Shown piece after piece: positions 11,301-22,858 of a stretch of 64,000 nucleotides of DNA. Location: NCBI GenBank assembly GCA_904066235.2, contig CAJFCV020000002.1, positions 6,324,001 to 6,388,000 on the forward strand, in the 5' to 3' direction. Every line of letters starts with the position of its first letter. Within the stretch, counting starts at the first letter, position 1. The DNA is from Bursaphelenchus xylophilus. Its lineage: Eukaryota; Nematoda; Chromadorea; Rhabditida; Aphelenchoididae. Position numbers and translations under genes: made by a program. The notes beneath the pieces were generated by a model that made no database searches, was not told the DNA's origin, and was given only the letters and a program-made list of their open reading frames with translations.

Positions 11301-14300
11301 AACAACCCTACTCCAAACTCAGGCAAAATCTTCCCGATCGAGGGGCAGAGTTCAACGAACAAGTTAACAATTGTTTTGAAAAGGTGGTCAAGAAGGTAGG
11401 TCTTTCCAAACAATGCCAATGGTAATTTATATTAAGGTCGCTCGTTTCGAACAGCCTGATCAAGGGAATCAGATTCAACAGGGTCTATATATTCTGACTG
11501 ATGAAGCCTGGTGTAATGAAGTGGACATGATCAGAGCTAGATTCAGAGCAAGCAGTCCACGAGAGTTCAATGCTCTTTTGATGAGAATGGAAGTGGCCCT
11601 CAGAGAAAGACTCTCCTCGCCCAATGAAGCTCGTTTCGTCTGGCCTTCTTTTTTGATTCCTGATTTTGAGGACAAGATGATTAATACTGACCACCTTCTC
11701 CTTCATCCGGCATCCATCTGGGTATGCCGGTATGTGCTCGACTCTTATCTTGCCCATCCCCAATCTGTTCCTGTACATATCCTCCAGCAGACCATTTATA
11801 TTCTCACTTTGATGGTAGCTTATGCTGTGAAAACGTCTTCTCCAGAGGCCTTTAGATATCTGAATAGTTGCCTTGATTATCACCCAGACGTGTTCCTCCA
11901 ACATTCTCAGTCCTCTTCTGAAGGATTGACTTCCGTCTATGGTCTTTCTTTGTTCTTTTCTCTCTTCAATGAAGCTGGTATCCCTTCGGTGGTTACAAGG
12001 AGCATGTCATCCCCAGGTTCTGGATCTCTTACTTCTCTGATTTTGGAATTGTATCTGAGTCTCCATTCCCAAGAGTTCCGAGATATTGATCCAGCACACA
12101 GGGATCGAGACTTACTAAGGATTTGCATGAAGAGTCCGGATTCATTGAAGAAGATGGTGGGGTCGGGCACAGAATACACGGCTCGTCTAATCTGCTACTT
12201 GTATAATTAGTAAGCACACGGAGTATCTGGCCCAAAAATCGGGGAGGGGGGGGGGGGGTGTCTTTACAGTTAAAATGGCGGCACGAAAGACGGTTACCTG
12301 GGTCCCCTTACCTACTTTTTTTACTGTTTTCGACCCCAACCCTTGAGAGTATGAACCCGTCCCCCTTCCTCCCCTAGATGCGCCCCTGGGCAATCACATT
12401 TGTAGAAACTGAAGGTTAATTTAGTGATCCTGTCTCTCGAATTTCATTGGACAAGAAGTTAAGAGTTGCCGATATGTCGTCGTCTCCAACAGTCGGGTCA
12501 TTGGAGAGGAAGAATGATTTTCTGGAAAAGAAGATGGCCGCAAAACGAAGGCAAATGGAGATTATGAGGAATAAAAAAGTGCAGAACTCAGCTCTCATGT
12601 CCAAATTACTCGAAATCGAGGGTCTCAAAGAAGATGACATTAAGGAGAAGGAGAATGGGCAGAGATACGATTGCCCGATTTGTAATGGATCTGAAGGGGT
12701 TGAAGATGCCTTCGGTCTCTTTGTCTATACTCAAACAACTTCGGGTATGTTGCTTTTTAAGACGATTATAGTTGTAGTGGCCAATGGTATGATCCATAAA
12801 GAAAGCACTATTCTGAATCCGGATAATTCTACAACACATGGTCGATACGATCGTTTCGCTTATTGGGAGAAGCAATCCGCAGCTGTATATAACGAAAGAT
12901 TCGGAGATAATATGGTTTTGACAGTTTCCACCGGCGAACTCAAGGTCTGTGGTCACTTTGCCCACCTCAAATGCTTCGAAAACTACAAAACCAGTGTACA
13001 TGTAAGTCTTGTTTCCTAAGAAAACGTTTCTTTACCATTTATATTGAGAATTGTATTCAGGAGAATGGAATAACTGTAAAGCATCGTATGAGTGTCCCTT
13101 GCCCAGTCTGTCGGAGTAATGTGACCTCACTGATTCCTCTGGATATTCATTTAAAACAATCAGATTCACATATCTCTGAGAAGTTTGCCTTTGATGAAGC
13201 CAGATTTGTTGGTGACTGCAGCTTCTTTTTCAATGGGGCCCAGGATGTGATCAACGAATGGGATCGCCTAACCATGGTATTCTATAATTTTTATCAGAAT
13301 TAGTGAAGGTAATGGAAATAGTAAGACTTTCTTTAGGACATTGACAACCAACGGACCTTGGCCAATGCCTATCACAACTTTAAACCGTTTCTTTTAAAAC
13401 TAATTCAACTAAATGAACATCTGGAAACCGTGAACAGCGTGGATGGGCGTCGATTTGCGTTCACTCGTATTTTAGACGAGTCGTTACTTCAGAACCCATT
13501 CAGAACTACAATATCCATTCTGAAGAATCAAGTGGATCGAGCTTCATTGATAACTTCTATGAAGTGCAATTATCCCACAAGACTGCGAAACCTCTTCACA
13601 GGTATGATTTATATTTATTGCGAGATTTATAAAATGCTTGTAGATAGTTTACTGAAACTTTCTCTCTCTCGAATCAGCGCTCAAGAAAATAATTTGAAGT
13701 TGTTGCGATCGGTCTGGGAGAAGTTGAATGGGAGGATCGATTCGAGCGTCCCCATTCTTCTCTACGATTCGTCAACTCTTTTGATTTTGTTGATTACCGT
13801 AATTACTTCAATTCCATCGATAGAAAAGGATCAGTTGAGAGGTAAACCATTGATTATTTAATTTTTCAAAAAGGTTCTAGGTTTCTATCGGTATTGTTAT
13901 TGCATTTGCCTCATCCAAAACTGGTGCCGCACTATTCTAATGTTTTATCTTCGGACGGATCGCTCTCAACACGGCTCAGTTAATCCGTCTGCAGACTCGG
14001 TACGTCTCAGTTCATATTCAGTCAGTTCATATTCAGTCTCCCTTCGGTCGAGATGTACATGCAAATATTTTTTTTTAGATTTTAAAAATTCTAAGGAAAC
14101 TTGACGACGACGAACAGAACTTCTTTGATCCCCAACTCACCCGAAGGTCCATCCGATTCGATGAATTGTCAACTCGGATAAACGAATCGGCCATGTCGTT
14201 CTCATCCTTCGCTTTGAATCTGATGATTGAGGCCGGTCTTCTTTCTCCCGTCGCTGATTCCGCCTTCCATGATTGTGGAATGTTCGAAGACTTGGCCAAA

Positions 14301-14973
14301 GTTATTTTGGGCCTACCCATTTCATTCTCGGGGATTCTGAAAATGATGGAACCCAAGGTGGAGGCCTGGTTGAAGGATGTTGTTCCTAATTTCACGGCGG
14401 ATGAGTTAATGCGGGAAACTTTCTTAACCGAAGCCTGGTGGACCCCACGGAAACTGAAGGAGCCTCCTTTGTTATTTGATTCTTTGTTCAATACTTACTT
14501 CAAGTACAAATGTAACAGATGCGGAGAGGCTCCTTCACAGCCTTCCATTTGCATGGCTTGTGGTTCCACTGTTTGTGTTTATGATTGCTGTGATATTAGC
14601 ATTGAAGGGCAGACCAATACAGTCTCGGAAGTGGAGCAGGTAACACAATTGTAATTCTAATCGAGTAATCTTTTAGCATTCTTATTCGTGCACGGCAGGG
14701 GTGGGATGCTTTCTGTCACTGAACTCGACGATGGTAATCATTATCCACGGTGGTCTGTGTAATCTTTGGGGCTCCATTTACCTTGATGATCATGGTGAAG
14801 AAGATCGAAACCTAAGGCGGGGCAAGAAGCTAACCTTGTCCACAACCCGTCTCCGACGTCTCACTGAGCTCTGGGTGAGCCATGACTTTGATCGGAGTGT
14901 GGGAAACAGGAGCTGGTTCCCTGTGGAACATCTGCTCCACATTTTAAAGGAATGTCATCTCTATCCAAACTAA
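8352..14973 (+). CDS. UBR3: UBR3-like E3 ubiquitin ligase
   Basis: Large RING E3 of the N-recognin (UBR) family. The UBR zinc box lies near 8920-9125: CFTCARNPC, CAECFDAADHSTHDY, GGACDCGNSD and GFCQHH. No ClpS-like domain is visible after it; instead the text runs into long helical regions with WFDAVG, SHIPLHRQFSATI, LIHPLRIQ and KMWVRNG, which match the UBR3 branch better than UBR1/2. The RING is at about 12660-13130: CPIC, CGHFAHLKCF, CPVC. A second cysteine cluster (CNRCGEAPSQPSICMACGS, near 14510) and the end block GGLCNLWGSIYLDDHGEEDR / LRRGKKL form the UBR autoinhibitory C-terminus. Many short introns; intron 12210-12424 (215 bp) is unusual. Start 8352 is chosen because its exon splices in frame to TKEWAQKLRYGL. 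Confidence 0.88.
12241..12258 (+). repeat. G-run (G4-A-G13) inside a UBR3-like intron
   Basis: Homopolymeric guanine tract within the intron at 12210-12424, whose other end is C-rich (cccgtcccccttcctcccc at about 12356-12374). The splice donor (GTAAGC) and acceptor (TTTAG) flank it and restore the reading frame through a TAT codon. Possible quadruplex, and a likely length-variable site. Confidence 0.7.
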
Positions 14974-15363
14974 TCCCATAATTTCTATTTTGACATACGG
15001 TTTAGCATAAATAAGGCGTTTTATGCAAATAAATGTATTCTCGGCTTCGGAGGCCATGCGATGACGAATGGAAATGAATTTAGGCGGGAGAACAAAAAAC
15101 TATGCAAAAATGCCCCCAGGGCTGTTAACTCAGTTTCCCGTCCCAGGCCATGGTCAGGTCTCGAATCCTAAGATCTCGGCTAAGAAGGCGCTTGTGGTAA
15201 TCTCGTGGCCTATTCCCGAGGGCATGGCATCGCCTCTTATCGCGCCCGCCCCCCCCTTCCTTTCCTCATTACCCCATCTTTCATCTATCGCGTCATCGGC
15301 CATTTCATTCACAACTTTATAATTTATGAGAGTAAGGTCCATGTGTTGGGGCTTGTTTTAGAG

Positions 15364-16197
15364 ATGAACGGTCCTACCAGAGCCAATCACACGAGTGTGG
15401 TGGCATGGCTGGGGGTGCTTCTGATGTTGTTCGAAGCCGTCACGCAAGCATCCGAAGCAAGGGATCAAGTGGAAACGCTTCAAGTAAGAGCCGATGAAAT
15501 GATTATCGATATTGTATTTGCGATTTTAACAGAAATTATTTTGTCGTCGCTTCCGTTTCCTTTTTTCAGTTAGAGCTCTTTAAGATTATGATGAACTATT
15601 TTTAGGAATTGACGGCCAAAAAATGCTTTGCGGGGTATGAATGTTGGAGAGCGGAGCCAGTTACGGACGAGGGATTACCATTCAATTTAATGAGTAAGTC
15701 CAATGATCTGTGCAAACGACACTTTCAGACCGATTCCACAAGCGTCTTGACATTGGCAATGGGCGACGTCAACGAGGAGGTAAGGCTATTTATGTCTCCA
15801 TGGCTATCTTCCCACAGTGTTTTGCGACCATGACTACATTTATATGCATATTCCCGGACAAAATCGGAATTCGGTATAATGTGTCATAAATGTACGGGGA
15901 AATATCTTTAATTCTAGGGTGGTAAATGGTTTTTGCGTTTTTGGATTTCAAAAATTCGGGCTTATTTGCATTAGACTTAGATTACTCTTGCTTGAGAGAG
16001 TTTAAGATCGAGCTCAGAGCAGCGTGTATCTTAAGGTTTCAGTCCGGCAATTCACATTACACCGATTTCCGGTTTTCCATACTCCTGCTTACGTTTTTTT
16101 CTTTCAGCAACGTGTCGATGTCGACAAGGGCGATGTGCCTATTACAATATCCCCACCCAAACGTACTTCCACTGTCAAGAGTTCTAAGTTTAATTAA
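15364..16197 (+). CDS. Small putative single-pass membrane or secreted protein, family not recognised
   Basis: Three exons join in frame: 15364-15483, about 15606-15780 and about 16109-16197, with introns GTAAGA...TTTTTAG and GTAAGG...TTTCAG. The product is roughly 125 residues. A hydrophobic stretch near residues 13-31 (VVAWLGVLLMLFEAVTQAS) could be an uncleaved signal-anchor or a signal peptide. The remainder has CFAGYECWRAEP and DLCKRH, four cysteines that may form disulfides, and a basic Ser/Thr-rich tail. Possible earlier in-frame starts exist (15205), but they add low-quality sequence. It ends tail-to-tail 66 bp from the E2 gene. I do not recognise the family. Confidence 0.55.
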
Positions 16198-16262
16198 AGT
16201 CGCTTCTGATATGATAATTGAAGGGTAATTGATGAAGTATAATTGGTGTTCCGATATGTAAT

Positions 16263-17295
16263 CTACTGGGTTTGGAAGGACTTTTCTCTCGCTTTGGCAA
16301 TGAATTTTTCGTTGTTCTGAAGAGAACATTACAATATATAAAAGAGTATGCCAACAATAACATACATTCAAATATTCGGTGATGATTTCCGGTACCAATC
16401 CTCTCTCCGGTTCTGGGTTACGCAACAAGCTGATCAGCGAATACATAACTGGAAAAAAATAATTAATCGAAAACAGGAATTACCCGAAGCTACAGTAATT
16501 CCCGGTTTCCAATTCTCAATTGCTAAAATGGTCAAACAAATTTCGCCCTTCGAATTCACATTGGGATGGTAGATTGGGGACACAAAACAGATCCTGGGGG
16601 GCTTAAACGGATATTCCGGATGAAATTCGAGAGCCATCTTGAACTTTTCTTCATTGTAAGGAGGGTCCATCTAGAAAAGAGGGAAAGTGTAAATTGCACA
16701 TCAGCAACGTTTGCAACAAGAAACTCACCGGAGAAAGGATCAGATTCCAAGTGGTTTCATTTGCATTCTCGACCTGGATTGAATGAAAGCGATTAATTAT
16801 GACTCATTATAACCCACTGTTTGCAATAATTGATTAATTCAAGGGCTATAATCTCTAGCTAAACGGGTTAAATGCGCTGTAAAGCTAGGAGAGAGTTGCC
16901 CGAGTGACGAGAAAGTGAGATTCATAGCCAAAAGGTCCGAATGGCGAGCCTAAACCCTGGATTTGCTTTTTTCAAGCGATTTCGAACATTTCTGTACCAA
17001 TCCAACCATTCGGCTTTCCATTTGGATGACTTTTGTAACCAATTCAACTTTTGCCGTTGGAGGTTGACGAGATCCTTCTCTAAACACTATCTCTTTGATT
17101 ATAGCCATTGAATTAACCAATTATTTAAAGCGGTAGGTCATAAACACATGGATTCACCTGGATTTGCTTGGAAGTGACCAGGTGGCATCGGCTGAAGTGT
17201 TCCAATTCCTTTTTCAATCGCTTTTGGCCAATCGCTTTAGCCTGAACGACCGTATTCGAGGTCATTGAAACGTTCTCACCACCGGCTGCCTTCAT
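16263..17295 (-). CDS. ubc-18: Ubiquitin-conjugating enzyme E2, UBE2L3/UBC-18-like
   Basis: E2 that accepts ubiquitin from E1 and hands it to HECT and RBR ligases. Exons on the minus strand read RLKKELEHFSRCHLVTSKQI, then ENANETTWNLILSP, then MDPPYNEEKFKMALEFHPEY with PFKPPRICFVSPIYHPN, GEICLTILAIENWKP, and LISLLRNPEPERGLVPEIIT. The HPN motif and the catalytic cysteine in GEICL are present. The order of blocks and the ENWKP motif point to UBE2L3 (UBC-18). The first exon ends at about 17159 (GTGAAT donor) and the next begins near 16770. An N-terminal lead of some 20 residues precedes the first helix. Stop at 16263-16265. It is the last of four closely spaced minus-strand genes starting with rpa-2, so co-transcription is plausible. 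Confidence 0.85.
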
Positions 17296-17483
17296 TTGTT
17301 CGAAAGGAATGACTTTTGCTTAAACTCATTGGACCCACGTGGACTCCACACCCAAAGATCGAAGCTTAAAAATAAATTTAGAAACATGAGAATAAAGGAT
17401 CCGAAATAAAATTATTGCTATAGATACATCGAAAGGAAAGGAACACGTACAAGATAGCAAAGGAAACACACGGAAGAACAAAC

Positions 17484-19460
17484 TCAGGTAATGTTCTCCA
17501 GAAGAAGCTGATTCCACGCACCCGGATCCCCACTCCTTACTTCTTCCTTCCCTAATAAAAGATCCAGATGGATTACTCTGAAGGCCAGATCCCGAGCATC
17601 AATCATGGATAAGAATTGTTTCTTTGCCTAATAAAATAAATATTAAATTTTAGAACACCGACCTCCTCGTAATCCCTTTCTGTTAAGGCCGTGCTCATCT
17701 TTGACTTCATCTCCAGCATCTTTGTCTCATATTCATTTAGTCTTTCAATCGCTCGTTGGATTACGGTAGCTTGTACATCTAGTCCTCTCTAAAAGATTAA
17801 TGTATTTTGGGGTCCAGATACTCATAATTATTTGACGCGCTGACTGCTTACCCTTTCCGCCTTCTCTATTCTTCTACCCAGCACCCTTTTAGCCACACGT
17901 ATTGAGACCAACGGATCAGAGGCCAGATTGTCCCCAAAACTTTTGAAACCTTCATTGCCGATTACTCCAATTGCATTATCATCATCCTCTCCTACCAAAT
18001 CACCCGGTCCCATAGAATTGGTAAGACTAAATACGCTAACAAAAGAAGAGCCCGAGCCCCGAGTAGTCAACTGTGTTCGAGTATTGGCGGTGCCAGGGGT
18101 CAAAGGAGTGTATTTAGTCTTGTCCATGGGATATCCATACAAAGCCAGGCTCCCAATCCTGACCTAAAAATATGGAATGGCCATTTGACACATCAAATAT
18201 GTACCTGATTGGTTCTGTTAAGTCTGTTTCTGAGGGGCTCAAATATTGTCAGCCATACGTATTGCGCTTCGTAATCGATGAAAACGGTCTTCGTCTCTGG
18301 GTCCACATTCTTTGACGTAGGCTTCTCAAACATTACCGTACCCTTCAATTCGTACGCAGCTTCTCTGGCTGACTTATATGTCATATCCCGATCCAATTGC
18401 TCTCCTCTTCCAACTCGAACCTCAATTTTTTCGGCTAAATTCATGGTCACCATAGATATCCATCTATTTATCCAGCTTACGCAAGAGATGATCGACTACC
18501 GTAATCTCCAGTTTATAAACATTTGAAATGTATTCTAGCCCAAGTAGAATCTCGACCGGATATTCAGGACTAAAGAGGGATTGTTAATCGATTCAGGGGC
18601 ATACTTTGGTTCCGATATCCATCCTTCGAGATGTTGGATCCCTTCCGAAAAGTACTGGGGACTCTCCTTTCCCACCAAAAGAGGCACCCAATCCAAAGTT
18701 CTGATGCCAGAAGAATCCTCAGTCCTGGTGCTTCTGGCAGTCTGAGTTCTTACAGAGCCAGACCTTGAAATCGACCTCTCCGATGCGCCAGTTGATTTTC
18801 TTTCAGAACCTGTCCCACTGACTCGACTTCCAGATCTGACCGAAACTGAACTTCTAGTAGATCCTGATCTTGATGCAGTTTCAGTGGCTCGTCTCCTCCT
18901 CGGCCTGGAGTCAGTTTCCGACCCTTGAGACCCTGGGGTTGACCGGCTTGCTGATCTTGTCCTTACAGTAGATGAAGTCTGTCTCCGATCCCTGCTGCCG
19001 GGTGTTTTGTTCCTTCCCACGGTACGGAGTCGTTCATTTTCCGTTGTTTCTAGATTGGATTCAGAAGTTGAGACTCTAGTACGCCGACCCTGTGCATTTC
19101 GTCTTTGGGAACGCCTAGATACTGCAACAAGATTCATTTTATTTCACAATTGCCAAACCTGGGGCGGAGTTAGGGCTTGGAGTGATTCCTCTGGCCCGTG
19201 GAACGTCAACTGGCACAGGCGGTGGCATGCCTTTATTCACGGCATTCAGTCCGTCGGCCACACTGTAAGGATCAATGTTTTGGGAAGGTCTATTTGCCGC
19301 CAGGGGAACTGCAGGGTTCGTAACATTCGGATTGCTCGAGGATGCACGTGGAACCATTTCGCCCCGGGGGTTTTCATTAGCCCTTGAATTACTGTACGAT
19401 ACAAAAGTTTTTAGCTTCAACCGCGACAATTCAATTGTTGAAAGCTTACCGAGTTGCCAT
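17484..19460 (-). CDS. CEP104-like protein (jelly-roll plus coiled coil) with Ser/Arg-rich N-terminus
   Basis: Likely centriolar/ciliary-tip protein. Start ATG at 19458-19460 gives MATRNS, and short introns (about 19391-19452 and 19108-19145) join it to a 200-residue Ser/Arg/Thr-rich low-complexity region. Next comes a beta-rich domain: LVGKESPQYFSEGIQHLEGW, then IEVRVGRGEQ, SAREAAYELKG and VWLTIFEPLRNRLNRTNQVR-IGSLALYG, matching the CEP104 N-terminal jelly-roll (ARELKSV...NxxNQVA). After a linker come VLGRRIEKAERV and a helical stretch ending in ERDYEEAKKQFLSMIDARDL, like the CEP104 coiled coil (EKEDYDLAKQKK). The protein appears to stop at 17484 without the TOG array or zinc fingers of vertebrate CEP104. 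An alternative splice at a GTAAGG near 17545 could extend it. The family call is by pattern only. Confidence 0.6.
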
Positions 19461-19662
19461 ACTATTGGAGGCTTTAATTTCACAAATTCAGCCAACGTCA
19501 AAAAGCCAAAAGTGCTTCTGCACATAACGTCTGGACTTTATCCATGGAAACAAGGAATAAAGCAAAAAAGAAACAACGTTTGTAACTACAAACAAATAAC
19601 AATATAACTTGAGATCATCGACTTTCTAACTAACGCTAACTAATAAAACAGTAAACCTCAAA

Positions 19663-21082
19663 TCAGGAGTCAAGGGCACTAATGAAAGGACTCAAGATTC
19701 TGCGGGACGTCACTTCGCCAGGCATCAGGGGAGTCGAACATTTGGTCGGAGTTCGACGACGGCCGGAGGAGTCAAATGAGGCAAGAATAGTCGGTTCAGC
19801 GCCATCATCCGGAGTCATTGGCATCTTGACTCTCAAAGATGAAGTTGACGTGTTTCTTAAACAAAGTGTTAAACAATCACCCTAAACAATTTACCTTTCT
19901 TGAGGAGTGATGACAAAACTTCTTTCTTCCATATTTCCTTGCACTGACCTTCTTCTTGGAGGGTGATTCGGAGGCCCCATTCGACGGCTGAAAACAATTT
20001 AATTCATGTTTGTAAGCCATCGAAACTAAAATTACTCCTCTCTACTATCCGAACGATTGATACGAGAATTTTGGAAGAATGGTAATTGGAAGCTGAAGGA
20101 ATCATTCGACTGGTCAGGAACGGACGATACGTTACTCTGTAAATTTTTAATTTAACTCCATACAACCCTAACTTACACTAGTTCCGTTCAGATGGAAGTC
20201 GGTTGATTGACGGGGATTTCCTGGCGGTTTCTGCTAAATCACGGTCATTGCGCAACAAACCTTTCTAAATAAAAACCCAAACACTTACTTCAGCCAAACA
20301 AAACGAAACTTCATCTAAAAATACGTTAAACATAAGCTTTAGATCAAACGCCGAATAAAAATAACACTTACTATGTGACACAGACGTATCCAACCCCGGA
20401 ATGAAACTGGTCTGATAAGGATTGAGACTTCCAGACATCATGGCCTGATTGTGGATTTCTCTGAATTCAGTTATTCACCTATGGTAAGATGAAAATACCG
20501 TTTCAGTTTGTCGATTTTTCTCTCCAGATCTGTGCACTTGTTCTGGGACTTCTCAAGCTCTCCCTTATGAAATTGACTGCTAATCTTGAGGGTCTCCACT
20601 TCTCTAGAAACAGCACATACTCTGATTACTTTATTCAGCCGCAAATTCACTTACTTTAGCAGGGAATTGTTGGCCTTTACTTTTTCTTCAACTTGAGACG
20701 ACAACTTCTTGATTATATTCTCCCGTCTACTTGAAGTCTTAGCCAAACTTTTTACGTGAATCGCCTGGAATTGGCTGATCTTGGTGACCTCCTTCAAAGT
20801 CTCCACAAACGGCCCTAAGTCGACCATCTTCTCGTTCTCGCTAAACCAATATATCCTGCGCTTTTACCTTTACCTCTCAAGTGTATTTATTCTTTTCATC
20901 AACTTTTGTTTTTCCATCTTCATATCCTCAATCAACTTACTCTAAAACATTACTATTTTCGAATTCAGACTTGCTTGTTTCTTTGCAATATTCGTTAGAC
21001 TTCTGAAATGAATGGTTTGAAATTTGAAGACGTCCAAGACAGCCTTGAGTGACGCAATCGACACCTCGATCGTCTCCATCAT
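19663..21082 (-). CDS. Coiled-coil protein of unknown function
   Basis: Six or more short exons on the minus strand. The start ATG at 21080-21082 lies 8 bp after a TTTGCTTTAAG acceptor-like sequence. The first two thirds are helical and heptad-rich: SIASLKAVLDVFKFQ, LIEDMKMEKQKLMKRI, DLGPFVETLKEVTKISQFQA, IIKKLSSQVEEKVKANNSLL and CTDLERKIDKLKREI. The C-terminal third is Ser/Pro/Arg-rich (GPPNHPPRRRSVQG, RTPTKCSTPLMPGE) and looks disordered and phosphorylatable (several TP and SP sites). Stop at 19663-19665. No enzymatic motif and no RING seen. It sits 128 bp after rpa-2 and 203 bp before the CEP104-like gene, so it probably belongs to the same transcription unit. A structural or meiotic/centrosomal role would be a guess. 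Confidence 0.6.
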
Positions 21083-21209
21083 AAACAACTTAAAGCAAAA
21101 AATAATTTAAATGATGAATAAAAAAAGTATACAAAGACGATAAAAACGAAACAAGAAACCCAACATTTACAAGGTTACGGTAGTTTATTGAGATCTAAAA
21201 TTAAATAAT

Positions 21210-22858
21210 TCACAAAGCGCTGTAATGGTAGTCGTCGATGGTGGAATAAATCATTCCCTCGTTAACCAGATGCTGGAGTTCCTCGTCGAACTTGGCGACA
21301 TTTCCGATGGATCTCTTGATTTCATCGACATGGATGCCGCTTTCCCCACCCTTCTGCTGAATTACGTTATGGATCTAAAATTTTAGAGTTAAAAAAGTTA
21401 AGAAATAATAATCGATTTGGGATTTGAAAAAAAAGCTAAATTTGTTTGCTATTTCGATCGAAAGCCGTTCTCTTGTTTTGCTTTCCAAAATATAGAAAGA
21501 AAGCGAATTTCGCATCTTCTTCTGCACTACGACTTTTTCCTTTCCTAAAAAATTCTCTCATTTTAAACCTAAAATTTTGTGTCCAAGAGAAATTTCTGAA
21601 AAACATTGTGAACGATAATTTCCGGAGGGCCAGATTTACAAATTTAGGCAAGTTCTTACTAGCTGAGAATTTCTGTTTCTATCCGTTTCATATGGTTTAT
21701 CCAAAAACTCCCAAACAGAAAAATATGTTAGGTACATTCAGGGGCCGATTTCGTATCCCATTTGATTTTTTACCGATAAACTTTCTGTTTCTTGTAAAAA
21801 GCCTAATTTTGTAATTCTCTGGAACCTAGTCTTCCGGAAATAATCGTTCACAATATCGCAAATTTCAGAAATTTCCCTTGAACACAACATTTTAGGTTTA
21901 AAATGAGTGAGGATAACTCGGACCAGCTAAAATACCCAATTCAGACGTTTCCATCTTATGTATCTATAAAACCCCCATGTTAAACCGCGCAACAACAAGC
22001 ATTATTTTTTGCTAATTTAGAGTATTTTTTAATTCCAACTCTTATCATTTCTCTTCAAATTACCTTCGCTTGGACTCCAGAAAGCCCTCGGGCATTGGGA
22101 GTAGTGGCTGTAGCTGCGGGTCCTCCCATTCCCCCGAATCCGGACTGGTTATTTTGACCCTGGCCTGGTTTGTTTCTGACTTCTGGAGGTGCATTGCTGA
22201 AGACAGTCCCGTTCAACTCAATTGCAATCTCATTTGAGACTCTTTCGGGAAAATTCTTGAACCAGTTGCAGATATAATATTAAAACTTACGTTACTGTAA
22301 TATCTGTTGGCCAAAGCAACTTCCAAAAGAAAACATTCTACTTTCTTGGGATCCGTAATCACCTGAAGATGGAAAGCGAGCATGCTGACCTCTCCGTCGA
22401 AGTTCCTTATCTTTCCCAAGATGAGCACAATATCGCCTTCGGCATAAGCATCAGTTTTATTCTAAATAATTCTTGATTACAGAACTCTCTAAATTTACCT
22501 GAACAGTCTCGTACAAGATCACTTTGAGGCTAACAGAATCCGCTTCTTTCGCATTAATTAAAGTAAGGTTTCTCTCCCCAGTAGGACTGTCCTCAATAGT
22601 CTCAACTCTACCAATTACTTTTACCTAAACATAAATAATAAAGCACACAAATAAAAACCTTACATTGACAAAGCCAAAAGATGCGATATGGAACTTATCG
22701 TCCTCACTTCTACACGTAGCAGCTTCTTTCAGTGAGATGGGAAGAGGGATCTTTTCAAATTGGCCACTAGAAGCAGCCGGTGCCTGGGTCATGGAAACAT
22801 TACCAACGTCTGTTCCCCATCCACCGCCAGCCATGGTTGGTTCAAATGAGACATCCAT
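21210..22858 (-). CDS. rpa-2: Replication protein A 32-kDa subunit (RPA2)
   Basis: Middle subunit of the single-stranded-DNA-binding RPA heterotrimer needed for replication and repair. The N-terminus is Gly/Ser-rich (GGGWGTDVGNVSMTQAP), the usual phosphorylated tail. The OB fold follows: VNVKVIGRVETIEDSPTGER, NLTLINAKEADSVSLKVILY, GDIVLILGKIRNFDGEVSML and AFHLQVITDPKKVECFLLEV. The C-terminal winged helix reads GLSGVQAKIHNVIQQKGGES, GIHVDEIKRSIGNVAKFDEE and LVNEGMIYSTIDDYHYSAL. Start 22858 is the first Met of MDVSFEP. The intron between GG and ESGI-type exons (about 21375-22062) is about 690 bp, far longer than the rest, and contains an inverted repeat. First gene of the probable minus-strand operon. 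Confidence 0.93.
21555..21912. repeat. Inverted repeat inside an rpa-2 intron
   Basis: About 70-75 bp arms: 21555-21625 (tctcattttaaacctaaaa ... tttccgga) and 21834-21909 (ccggaaataatcgttcac ... taggtttaaaatgagtga). They are about 80-85% complementary, separated by some 210 bp. The hairpin accounts for the unusual length of this intron. The arms show no terminal duplication that I can see. A small MITE-like insertion is likely. Confidence 0.65.

Noticed and set aside
14008..14038. Short tandem duplication (agttcatattcagtc twice)
   Set aside because: A 15-bp two-copy repeat within an intron; too short to be meaningful.
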